A DNA stretch of 32,388 bases from Deltaproteobacteria bacterium (lineage in GTDB: Bacteria; Desulfobacterota; DSM-4660; Desulfatiglandales; HGW-15): contig JAGUZM010000357.1 in assembly GCA_020060805.1 (NCBI GenBank), forward strand, positions 1 through 32,388, given 5' to 3'. Below, piece after piece: positions 9,451 through 18,304 of this stretch (its first letter is position 1; the number at the start of each line of letters is the position of its first letter). Under the pieces are notes generated by a model that saw only the letters and a list, made by a program, of their open reading frames with translations, was not told the DNA's origin and did no database searches. The translations under genes were made by a program, and so were the position numbers.

Positions 9451-9749
9451 GTTTCTTTCTTGAAGAGGTATAAATACGCGAAGGGAGTGTACCGCTTGCT
9501 GAAAAACTAGCCCCAATTTCCTGCCGTCTCGCTTGCCCGCCTGGATTGCTCCTAAACGGGGCGGACCGGGAGAAGTTAAATCGAGGGGTCATCGAATGGC
9601 GAGTAGAGAGCCTAGGCAGTGTTTTCAAGGAAGTCCCTCGCCCAGTGATGGAAAACATTAATATCAAGACCCTCCTTATAGCAAGAATCAGAGGGGGTAA
9701 CCTGAGAAAGAGTTGTTTCTTCGAATATCGATTTTCCCTTGAGAGGTGA
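9451..9749 (+). pseudogene. decayed GT4 glycosyltransferase remnant
   Basis: 9451-9507 reads VSFLKRYKYAKGVYRLLKN then TAG, matching VAFLGRYERAKGIYRLLDI of the 7179 GT. After a frame change, 9552-9587 reads LNGADREKLNRG, matching GGGPERDRLERE at the same spacing. Only the first 150 nt are clearly homologous. Confidence 0.6.
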
Positions 9750-9868
9750 AGCTCCTTTCCTTCTTTGTGGACACGGTGCCTCCCTTCCTACATGTGACCA
9801 TGTAACACTGAGGAGAGATCCAATCCCCTCATTGGGAGGATACTCTGTAGTCTCTGGAAGTATTGCTG

Positions 9869-11071
9869 TTGGCTCGGATCTGCCTAATTACTCCTTTTCA
9901 CATTTCTTTTCAGCCCAGAGCACTACGCGAAGCAGACTCTCTGCACGAGGCTGGACATGAAGTAACGGTGATTAGCCGTCAATTGGATCCATCTTTTGCA
10001 GGTCGTGATAGGCTGCTGATGGAAACTCGCAAATGGCGGTTACAAGTCGTTAATTTAGAAAGAAATGGGCCTAATCATCATAAGTGGTTTATCGATAGCA
10101 TCTACCTCAAAATATTTAGGGGCCTATTTTACATGGGGCTGAGATTACCCCAAGTCGCGAGTAAAGGCTATGTCAAAGGTTTGAGGGAATTGATTACCAT
10201 GGCTTTAAAGGAACCCCAGGACTGGTTTATTGCTCATACGCAGGCGGCTTTGCCAGTGGCAATTCCTGCTTCCCGGCGATGGAAGGCTAGGGTGGGTTTT
10301 GACTGTGAAGACTTGTTGGCCGAACTTAGTTCGGAACCAGCCGGGATCGTGCAAGCCATTGAGAGGAATTATTTGCGCTACTGCGACTATGTAAGCGCGC
10401 CTTCGAGGTGTATAGCCAATAGAATCGTGGATAGGTATAAGATCAAGAAACCCATGACATTATATAATGTCTTTCCATTGCGCCTTGCAGAAGGGCTAGC
10501 CGCCCCTGGGAAGCGTTCCGGAAGAATGGGATTGCGGGTGCACTGGTTTGGGCAGACTATCGGTCATGGTCGAGGGATCGAAGAGGCTATAGAGGCTGCC
10601 GGATATCTTGGCAAAGGAGTCGAGGTGCACTTGAGAGGACGGCCAGGAATTGGGTATGCGGGCATTCTAGCCTCCCTAGCGAATAGACACGGTGCCACAC
10701 TCAAATTCCACCCACATGTAAATCATGATGAGCTTATAGAGACAATGGATGAATTTGACGTGGGGTTAGCCTTAGAGCGACCCGATAATGGTGGCTACTC
10801 TAGAACTGTAACAAACAAGGTATTTAGCTATCTTTTGGCGGGACTCGCAATCGCTGCGACTGATACACCAGGGCAACGAGAGATTATGGGCCAGATACGC
10901 TCAGCAGGGTTCCTATATCATGCGGGTGACGCGCGTGGACTGGCCGATGGGCTGAGGAAATGGTTGAATGATCATAATGCGCTGCGGAAAGCCCAACAAG
11001 CCGCATGGGAAGCCGCTAGGTTGAAATATTGTTGGGACCTTGAAAAGGACAAATTTCTTCGTCTTTTTTAG
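9869..11071 (+). CDS. glycosyltransferase (GT4-like)
   Basis: LARICLITPFHISFQPRALREADSLHEAGHEVTVISRQ; VHWFGQTIGHGRGIEEAIEAAGYLG; DVGLALERPDNGGYSRTVTNKVFSYLLAGLAIAATDTPGQREI. ORF opens at 9863; TTG at 9869 is the preferred start. Confidence 0.8.
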   Translation: MARICLITPFHISFQPRALREADSLHEAGHEVTVISRQLDPSFAGRDRLLMETRKWRLQVVNLERNGPNHHKWFIDSIYLKIFRGLFYMGLRLPQVASKGYVKGLRELITMALKEPQDWFIAHTQAALPVAIPASRRWKARVGFDCEDLLAELSSEPAGIVQAIERNYLRYCDYVSAPSRCIANRIVDRYKIKKPMTLYNVFPLRLAEGLAAPGKRSGRMGLRVHWFGQTIGHGRGIEEAIEAAGYLGKGVEVHLRGRPGIGYAGILASLANRHGATLKFHPHVNHDELIETMDEFDVGLALERPDNGGYSRTVTNKVFSYLLAGLAIAATDTPGQREIMGQIRSAGFLYHAGDARGLADGLRKWLNDHNALRKAQQAAWEAARLKYCWDLEKDKFLRLF

Positions 11072-11115
11072 ACGAGTTTACATAAGAATTGATGGATGTT
11101 CCTTGAGGAGATAGA

Positions 11116-12450
11116 ATGAGACGAGTCATCATTGTTGGTTCCGACTTCACTCCGAGCAGCTATCCACCTGCCCTTAGGATACGATTTCTTGCCGAGCATT
11201 TACACCACTTCGGATGGGAGCCGATCATCCTGACCGTCTATCCTAAGTATTATGAGTGGGCCGTAGATCCGGAAAATGAGAAATTGCTTCCGAAGTCGCT
11301 AAAAGTGCTTCGGACCGCTGCCCTGCCTGCAAGGCTCACAAGAAAGTTCGGCATCGGAGATATTGGGATACGGAGCTTATGGCACCACTGGCGAGGTTTG
11401 ACTGATCTGTGCAAGCGGCAACACATCGACCTGATATTTATACCGGTGCCTCCCTATGTTCCGATGGTTTTGGGTCGGCTTATTCGTCATCAATTCTGTA
11501 TTCCGTATGTCATCGATTACATCGATCCTTGGGTCAGTGATTATTATTGGAAACTGCCAAAAACAGAACGACCTCCTAAATGGGCTCTAGCGCATGCCGT
11601 TTCACAAATACTGGAGCCGATAGCTCTTAGGAAAGTGAGCCATGTTGTTGGGGTATCAAGAGAGACCGTTGAAAGAGTGACGTCGAGATACGCATGGCTG
11701 AAAGAGGTGAAAAGGAGTGAAATTCCATATGGCGGAACACGAGCTGATTTCGATTTTCTTCGCCGGATGCGACGGGACAATAAGTTTTTTGATAAGAAGG
11801 ACGGTTTCCTACATATCGCATATGTTGGTGCCTATGTCTCGACAATGAAGACTACGTTGCAGGCTTTGCTTGAAGCGGTAGGTGTCGGGCTTAGGGAAAA
11901 TCCAGGATTGTTCTCTAGGTGTCGTTTGCATTTCATAGGGACGAACTATTCTTCCTCCCGGGTGTATAGTAGGGTTTTGGCACTGGCTCGGGAAATGGGG
12001 CTGACGCATATAGTGAATGAAGTTCCAGGCCGAATTCCATATCTAGATGCATTGCAGGTGCTGCTTGACTCCCATGCATTGCTCGTGCTCGGAAGTGATG
12101 CGAAACACTACTCACCTTCAAAAGTCTTTCCTTATATTTTGTCGGGTCGGCCCCTGCTTGCTTTGCTGCACAGAGCAAGCAACGTAGTGGACCTTTTGGG
12201 AGGGATGGAAGCGCGAAGGCTGGTTACTTATGACGAGGAGCAGACGCCGATAATGTTGGTTCAAAAGATAAGAGGTGAACTGGAAGGGATTCTCTCGATG
12301 CCACCGAATTTGGAGGCGGCGGTGTGTTGGGAGTCATTTGCTGGTTATACGACTCGTGCCATGGCGGCTCGTTTGGCTGGGGTTTTTGATGAGGCAGTAA
12401 GGGATCGCTTTTCAGGCTGCGGTTCAGCCAACGAAATAGAGGGAAAATGA
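11116..12450 (+). CDS. glycosyltransferase (GT4-like)
   Basis: FTPSSYPPALRIRFLAEHLHHFGWEPIILT; IDYIDPWVSDYYW; HIAYVGAYVSTMKTTLQALLEA; HYSPSKVFPYILSGRPLLALLH. Confidence 0.82.
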   Translation: MRRVIIVGSDFTPSSYPPALRIRFLAEHLHHFGWEPIILTVYPKYYEWAVDPENEKLLPKSLKVLRTAALPARLTRKFGIGDIGIRSLWHHWRGLTDLCKRQHIDLIFIPVPPYVPMVLGRLIRHQFCIPYVIDYIDPWVSDYYWKLPKTERPPKWALAHAVSQILEPIALRKVSHVVGVSRETVERVTSRYAWLKEVKRSEIPYGGTRADFDFLRRMRRDNKFFDKKDGFLHIAYVGAYVSTMKTTLQALLEAVGVGLRENPGLFSRCRLHFIGTNYSSSRVYSRVLALAREMGLTHIVNEVPGRIPYLDALQVLLDSHALLVLGSDAKHYSPSKVFPYILSGRPLLALLHRASNVVDLLGGMEARRLVTYDEEQTPIMLVQKIRGELEGILSMPPNLEAAVCWESFAGYTTRAMAARLAGVFDEAVRDRFSGCGSANEIEGK

Positions 12451-12486
12451 TGTTCGGGGTCCGATGCGGATGAGCGGGATTGCTTG

Positions 12487-13239
12487 ATGTTTGCACGAAC
12501 TCTGGCAAAAACGGTTGCTGTGCTTCCCAGCGGGATGAAATATAAAACAAAAGCATTGAGAAGGTTTTACATTTTTCTGATGAGCCTGGGGCAGCCAGTG
12601 ATTAGTGTACGCACGAGAGCAGGAACTGTTTTGTGGAGGATAGATCGGATGACATGCCAAAGGCACGTATTGGGAAGCTATGAGCTTTATATGCAAGATG
12701 CATTTCTAAGGTTTGTTCGCATAGGCTCGGTAGTTTACGATATTGGCGCTCATGCTAGTTTTCATTCACTATTTTGTGGGCAGCTGGTTGGCTCATCCGG
12801 TCGGGTTCTCGCATTTGAGCCTGATCCAGAAGCTAGGAGGTCGATTGAACGACAGCTGGCTCTTAACCCGGGCATACCCGTATCAGTTTACCCTTACGCG
12901 ATAAGTGATCATTGCGGATTTGTGCGCTTAGACACTTCGAGGGGAACCGCTTTCGTGAGCCAAGCTGGGGATGTTAGTGTCGAAAGCAAAACAATAGATG
13001 GGTTGGTAAGGAAAGGCGTAATTTCGCCTCCTGATCTGATTAAAATTGATGTTGAAGGGCATGAGTGTAACGTATTGCGAGGTGCGATGGGCGTTTTAGG
13101 AAAACATAGGCCCATAATTCTGTGCGATCCTAATGACGGGCAGACTTCGAGTGCAGTGGCGGGGTTGCTCACACCACTAGGGTACGGTGTCTCTGAGGGT
13201 TTGCCCATAATTGCCTTACCGAACAGTACGAAAGCATAA
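12487..13239 (+). CDS. FkbM family methyltransferase (divergent motif I)
   Basis: VYDIGAHASFHSLFCGQLVGSSGRVLAFEPDPEA; LIKIDVEGHECNVLRGAMGVL. Confidence 0.85.
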   Translation: MFARTLAKTVAVLPSGMKYKTKALRRFYIFLMSLGQPVISVRTRAGTVLWRIDRMTCQRHVLGSYELYMQDAFLRFVRIGSVVYDIGAHASFHSLFCGQLVGSSGRVLAFEPDPEARRSIERQLALNPGIPVSVYPYAISDHCGFVRLDTSRGTAFVSQAGDVSVESKTIDGLVRKGVISPPDLIKIDVEGHECNVLRGAMGVLGKHRPIILCDPNDGQTSSAVAGLLTPLGYGVSEGLPIIALPNSTKA

Positions 13240-13285
13240 GGTGTGTTTGAAAACGTCGTTCCGCATTAGCGGGAGCAGGCGGGGG

Positions 13286-14428
13286 ATGACGGATCGGAAG
13301 AGAATTCTGTTTCTTGTGGGTGGAACCTCTGTCTTTGGCGCTGAGATAGCTATGCTGAATTTGATGAGGTGTTTGAGAAAGAAAGGCTATGAAATTCATT
13401 GTATCGTCAGTGGTTGGGGCGATGGTGATTTTCCGTCTCGGTTGGATAAAGAGAGAATACCATATTCAAGGATTAAGCTAGGATTTGTATATTTTAGAAA
13501 GTTCCTATGGTCTGTCGACACCCTGTGCCATTACCCCTTGGCGGTGAGAGATTTTCTGAAGATAAAGAAGGAGTTCGATCCTCACTATGTTTATCACAGC
13601 AGCTTTAGAACGGTTATCATGGCATATCCATTTCTTTCAAAGGAAAACACGCTGCTCCATGTCCACGATAAAATGATTCCTTCATTAAAGAACAGGGTTT
13701 TCTGCAGAATCCTAAAAAGTAAGGTGTTTGGGTTCATTGGCGTTTCTGAATCGGTAAAACAAAACCTTATTACCCTGGGGATTCCGAGGAGACAGATTAC
13801 TGTGGTGCTGAACGGAACACGAGATTTCACCCTGAAATTCTCAAGACGGCAAAGGAATTGCCAAGAGAAGTTCACCATTGGCATTGTTGGGCGTATTGCT
13901 CCAATGAAGGGTCACGTTGTGCTGCTTGATGCTCTAAGGTTAGTCCGTCGACTGGGGGACGATTTCGAATGCTCGATTATCGGAAGGGGTGAGCGGGGAT
14001 TTGTTCGTAGGCTCGAGAATCTGATCAGCGATTATGGGTTAACGGGAAGTGTTAGGTGGTCTGGCTACGTCACAGACCCAAATGAGATCTACGGTGGTTT
14101 AGATGTATTGATTGTGCCAAGCTACCAAGAGGCGTTTGGTTTGACGGCTCTGGAAGGGTCCATGTGTGGCCTCCCGGTGATAGCCAGCCGGGTCGGAGGA
14201 TTGCCCGAGATTGTTGACGATGGGCGAACGGGATTTCTGTTTCCAGTTGGAAACCATAGAGAACTGGCTGAGAAGATTAGGGAATTGAAGAATAATAAAG
14301 AACTAAGGAGAAAGATGGGGAAGGCAGCAAGAAGTCGTGCACTGGCAGAGTTTTCCCTGGAGGCAATGACCAGCAAAGTTGATGAAATACTTAGCCGGTT
14401 AAGCAATGGGGATTCAAGAATCGCATAA
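13286..14428 (+). CDS. glycosyltransferase family 4
   Basis: LFLVGGTSVFGAEIAMLNLMRCLRKKGYEI; FTIGIVGRIAPMKGHVVLLDAL; VPSYQEAFGLTALEGSMCGLPVIASRVGGLPEIVDDGRTGFLFPVGN. ATG at 13286 is the likely start. Confidence 0.93.
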   Translation: MTDRKRILFLVGGTSVFGAEIAMLNLMRCLRKKGYEIHCIVSGWGDGDFPSRLDKERIPYSRIKLGFVYFRKFLWSVDTLCHYPLAVRDFLKIKKEFDPHYVYHSSFRTVIMAYPFLSKENTLLHVHDKMIPSLKNRVFCRILKSKVFGFIGVSESVKQNLITLGIPRRQITVVLNGTRDFTLKFSRRQRNCQEKFTIGIVGRIAPMKGHVVLLDALRLVRRLGDDFECSIIGRGERGFVRRLENLISDYGLTGSVRWSGYVTDPNEIYGGLDVLIVPSYQEAFGLTALEGSMCGLPVIASRVGGLPEIVDDGRTGFLFPVGNHRELAEKIRELKNNKELRRKMGKAARSRALAEFSLEAMTSKVDEILSRLSNGDSRIA

Positions 14429-14434
14429 GGCGAT

Positions 14435-15643
14435 TTGCGGTTTTCGATGCAAAAAAGGAACTTGGCGATTCTGGCAACCCACCCTATACAATACCAAGCT
14501 CCATTGTTTCAGGCGCTAGCTTCACGCCCAGAGTTGAACGTTCAGGTATTCTTTTGCCGTAAGGCAACGCCGCGGGAGCAGGCTGGAGCTGGTTTTGGTG
14601 TGGAGTTTGACTGGGACGTTCCACTATTAGACGGTTATCCGTATCAATTTCTGCCGAATGTAGCAAGAAGGTCATCGGTTGGATCTTTCTATGGGCTTGA
14701 TACACCAGAGATCGGAGCGATCGTCGCACGGGAGAATTACGATGGGGTCATCGTTAACGGTTGGCATTACAAGAGTGCATGGCAGACAATAAAGGCATGC
14801 TGGCGCACGGGGACTCCTGTCTTGGTTCGGAGCGACTCGCATCTGAATACGAAGCGGCATGTATTGAAAAAGATCACAAAATGGCTCGTCTATCGAAGGT
14901 TCATTCCGAGATTTGATGCTTGCCTTGCTGTCGGGAAGTGGTCCGCAGAGTATTTTAACCATTACGGGGCGAGCCCGGAACGCATCTTCATTGTGCCTCA
15001 TGTGGTGAATTATCCAAGGTTTAGGACAGAATCCACGCGCTTGCGACTCCATCGATCGGAATTCCGAAGGCAATGGGGTTTACATGAGAATTCGAGCGTG
15101 GCCTTATTCGTGGGCAAATTCATTCAAAAGAAGAGACCGTTAGATTTTGTTCGAGCCGTGGAACAAGCCGCCATAGAGTGTCCCAAAATCATGGGGTTGA
15201 TGGTCGGTGATGGCCCGATTCTCAAGAAGTGTAAAGATGTTGCGCTGCAAAATCATTTGCCAGTTCGATTTACTGGATTCCTGAATCAATCACAGATTGT
15301 CCAGGCGTACGTGGCAGCCGACATTCTTGTGCTTCCGTCTGACGGTGGCGAGACCTGGGGCTTGGTTGTCAATGAAGCAATGGCAAGCGGGCTACCCGCG
15401 ATCGTAAGTAGCCAGGTCGGCTGTGGACCAGACTTGATTGAGGAGAATGTCACCGGAGGGACATTTCCCGTGGGGAATGTGATTGCCCTTGCTGACACCA
15501 TGAAGAGGTGGGCAAATCCTGAGCGGTGCCGGAAGGCATTGCCGGCGATTCAAGAAAAAATCGCTTCCTGTTCGATTCAGCATGCCGTTGAGGGCGTCCT
15601 GGCAGCCATCAACTCCTTCTACGCGAGTGGGTTCACTCAATAA
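14435..15643 (+). CDS. glycosyltransferase family 4
   Basis: LAILATHPIQYQAPLFQALASRPELNVQVFFC; VALFVGKFIQKKRPLDFVRAVE; LVLPSDGGETWGLVVNEAMASGLPAIVSSQVGCGPDLI. Start at 14435 or ATG 14447. Confidence 0.92.
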   Translation: MRFSMQKRNLAILATHPIQYQAPLFQALASRPELNVQVFFCRKATPREQAGAGFGVEFDWDVPLLDGYPYQFLPNVARRSSVGSFYGLDTPEIGAIVARENYDGVIVNGWHYKSAWQTIKACWRTGTPVLVRSDSHLNTKRHVLKKITKWLVYRRFIPRFDACLAVGKWSAEYFNHYGASPERIFIVPHVVNYPRFRTESTRLRLHRSEFRRQWGLHENSSVALFVGKFIQKKRPLDFVRAVEQAAIECPKIMGLMVGDGPILKKCKDVALQNHLPVRFTGFLNQSQIVQAYVAADILVLPSDGGETWGLVVNEAMASGLPAIVSSQVGCGPDLIEENVTGGTFPVGNVIALADTMKRWANPERCRKALPAIQEKIASCSIQHAVEGVLAAINSFYASGFTQ

Positions 15644-15679
15644 CTCTTCCACGAGAATTCCCTCACCTCTGAGACTGGA

Positions 15680-17131
15680 ATGTTTAGAATAACGATCCTT
15701 TTTCTACCCTCTCTTTTGGGAATAGTCTGGATGGAGACTCCAGGGCTGTCAATCATGTGGTGCTTAACGGGTTCCGTCTTTATTGCTTTACTCGCTCAAT
15801 CCTCATGGTTTCGCGAGGCAAGCAATGAGCTACCCGTAATCGAGCAATTGCTTAGACCGTCTTCAATGTACCATTTCGTTTTCGTGTCCTTCCACGTGAT
15901 TGGAGGCGCAGCCTACTGCCTTGATGCAGCCGGTTTTGGCTTAGGGGGAGGGGTGGCTAATGCAGACGCATACGGGCTAGCCCTCGCTGCTTCGGCCCAA
16001 CAAATGATGTTGTTGGGCCATGCGAGTGTGACTGCTGGGATGAAGATCGTAGGCTTTCACTATGAGCAGCCGAGATATGTAATTCCAGTCGTTAGACCCT
16101 ATTCCCTGATCGTAGTCTCGCTGATCCTTCTCGGACTCGGAAGTCTTCTTTCAGAGGTTTCAAGCCTCTGGAATTTGAGAGAGAAACTGCTCGCTGTCTC
16201 ATCGACGGCGGTTATTTTGGAAGTTGTTTTTGCTGTGCGAAGACATAATCTAACGAACTTATTTTTTGCACTTCTTCTCCTGTGTTTGATCCTGTTGGGG
16301 CAGCTACTGAGTGGATGGAAGGGACTCATCGTTTTTCCGATGATAACCCTTGGTGCTCTCCTGTTCCCTATAATACCGCGGCGGACTCTCATCGGCTGGG
16401 TAGGGTTTATTATGCTTTGGACACTTCTTGTGCATCCATTCGGAACAACTCTAAGGGGTTTAGAATGGTACGCAGGTGTGGAAAGAGACAGGGCTATCAG
16501 GGAATCCCTTGACGTGACCATGAATATGACGCTTGCAGAGCGAATAGAGAACGCGTGGACATTCATGGTCGGGCGCGCGAATGATCTCTACCAGTTTAGG
16601 AAATATTTGGAATATGTCCCTCGTGTTCATGATTATTACGGGCTTTCGCTCGTCGAAGAAGCAATGATCGCCTTAGTGCCACGCATTGTATGGGCGGGTA
16701 AACCTGACTTGGAGCGCGTGGCGATGGGACGGGTTTATGAGGCTGGAGTCGTCTCTGAGCGAGCAACGGTGTCAGCAAAGTCAAATTTCTACCAGGATGC
16801 GTTCATGTCTGGGGGGTGGGGCGGTGTCATCCCTGCCTGCCTAATTTTGGGTTTTCTATGCATGAAGATCAACAGGCTCTGCGAAAGGTTCTTTGGGGGG
16901 TATGACATCGGAACTGGCCTTGTCTACATGAGTCTTTTTGGCAGAGAGTTTAACATGCCGTCTAATTTCCTCTTCTTTTTGGGAGCGATTTGGACTTCGC
17001 TAATGACAGCAGCAATCCTGTTTATTTTAGGAAGGCTGGGCGGTTTCATCGTGCCCGCTCGTTCTCCGATCCCGGCCGATAGAGGCGTAGGGACCAAACG
17101 CGCCTTCGCTTCGTCGGGCTTGAAGGGTTGA
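15680..17131 (+). CDS. polytopic membrane protein, candidate Wzy-like oligosaccharide/O-antigen polymerase
   Basis: Multiple hydrophobic segments with a long inter-helix loop (GRANDLYQFRKYLEYVPRVHDYYGLSLVEEAMIALVPRIVWAGKPDLERVAMG); followed by SAKSNFYQDAFMSGGWGGVIPACLILGF; placed inside a glycan locus. Confidence 0.65.
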   Translation: MFRITILFLPSLLGIVWMETPGLSIMWCLTGSVFIALLAQSSWFREASNELPVIEQLLRPSSMYHFVFVSFHVIGGAAYCLDAAGFGLGGGVANADAYGLALAASAQQMMLLGHASVTAGMKIVGFHYEQPRYVIPVVRPYSLIVVSLILLGLGSLLSEVSSLWNLREKLLAVSSTAVILEVVFAVRRHNLTNLFFALLLLCLILLGQLLSGWKGLIVFPMITLGALLFPIIPRRTLIGWVGFIMLWTLLVHPFGTTLRGLEWYAGVERDRAIRESLDVTMNMTLAERIENAWTFMVGRANDLYQFRKYLEYVPRVHDYYGLSLVEEAMIALVPRIVWAGKPDLERVAMGRVYEAGVVSERATVSAKSNFYQDAFMSGGWGGVIPACLILGFLCMKINRLCERFFGGYDIGTGLVYMSLFGREFNMPSNFLFFLGAIWTSLMTAAILFILGRLGGFIVPARSPIPADRGVGTKRAFASSGLKG

Positions 17132-18255
17132 AGAACAGGATACTCGCAATCCTATTTTCCGTTTTCCTCGTACTGGCGGGCCTGGAAATCGGGCTTATTG
17201 CGTTTGGACCGTTCAAGCGTGCTGGAAAATCACCCGACCATTTGCTTTGGGAAGCAGATCAAGAGATCGGATTTGTCCCGGCGCCCAATCTGGACATCGT
17301 GGCTTACACAAATGAATGGAAGAACCATGTGCGAACGAACGAGTTCGGGTTTCGGGTATCTGAGGGGCGACATTTTTCGACCGATGGAGCTTCCAACAGC
17401 ATGCTTTTTCTCGGTGACTCTCAGACCATGGGCGTGCAGGTTCCCGTGGACTGTACGTATGTCGCGCTCATCGAAAAGGAATTAAGTGCCAGGGGTCGCC
17501 GGCTGAGGACCATCAATGCCGGTTGCAACGGGTTCAATACGGTCCAGGAATACTTGTTTTTCAAGAAAATATACCAGCAGGGTTTGCGGCCGAAATGGGT
17601 TGTCCTGTATGTGACGAACAACGATCTTTTCGAAGATGTTCCTGGGTTGCCCTATGGGAAGTTCAGGGTGGATCAAGAGAGCTACCTCACTGGATTACAA
17701 CCTGATCCGGTGGCTCTAGATCGCCTGCAAAAAGCTAAAAGGAAGCCCGCCAGGGAGCCGAACTTCTGGCTACGCAGCTCGGCGTTGCTGAGGCATCTGC
17801 GGTATGCCTACCGCCTATGGCAAAACCCCTATGACATGGTCAACTGGGTGAATAAAACCTATTTGCGCGATGACTCGGATCCACTCGCGCAGCAGCGCTG
17901 GAAAACGGCTACGGCAGCCCTCCGTTCACTCAATCGTCTGGTCACCGAGTACGGTGGAAGATTGTTCATCGCGGTTCACCCGGACCCTGTTGAATGGTCG
18001 GATGAGTACTACAGAAAGCTCATCAATTTGGCGCCGGAACTGGAAGACCGCGTTGACCGGGCAAGATTGCAGAAGGGATATCGACGGATGGCGGAGGAAA
18101 TCGGGCTGGGCTTTATCGACATGCTGAGAAATTTCCCCGCCGTGTCTGTGAGGGAATTTCGCTTCGCAATGGATCCTCACGCAAACAAATCCGGACACCG
18201 AATTATCGCGACGCAACTGTTACAGGGTTTGGAAGAGATGGGCGTTCTAGAATGA
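17128..18255 (+). CDS. SGNH/GDSL hydrolase-like protein with N-terminal membrane anchor
   Basis: TTG start overlapping the upstream TGA; FLGDSQTMG (block I), TINAGCNGFNTVQEY (block II), YVTNNDLFED (block III), MDPHANKSGHRIIA (block V D-x-H). Confidence 0.8.
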   Translation: MKNRILAILFSVFLVLAGLEIGLIAFGPFKRAGKSPDHLLWEADQEIGFVPAPNLDIVAYTNEWKNHVRTNEFGFRVSEGRHFSTDGASNSMLFLGDSQTMGVQVPVDCTYVALIEKELSARGRRLRTINAGCNGFNTVQEYLFFKKIYQQGLRPKWVVLYVTNNDLFEDVPGLPYGKFRVDQESYLTGLQPDPVALDRLQKAKRKPAREPNFWLRSSALLRHLRYAYRLWQNPYDMVNWVNKTYLRDDSDPLAQQRWKTATAALRSLNRLVTEYGGRLFIAVHPDPVEWSDEYYRKLINLAPELEDRVDRARLQKGYRRMAEEIGLGFIDMLRNFPAVSVREFRFAMDPHANKSGHRIIATQLLQGLEEMGVLE

Positions 18256-18289
18256 AGACGTGCCGGCTTGGGGGTAACCCCCCGTCTTT
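18255..18289 (+). promoter_or_regulatory. putative intercistronic hairpin
   Basis: AAGACG-tgccggctt-GGGGG-taa-CCCCC(C)GTCTT in the SGNH-GT9 gap; no long U tract follows. Confidence 0.3.
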
Positions 18290-18304
18290 GGTCCTTGTTC
18301 AGCT

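Noticed and set aside
16099-16566. Minus-strand ORF of 155 aa opposite the Wzy-like gene
   Set aside because: No recognisable family; the + strand frame has a coherent membrane-protein pattern.
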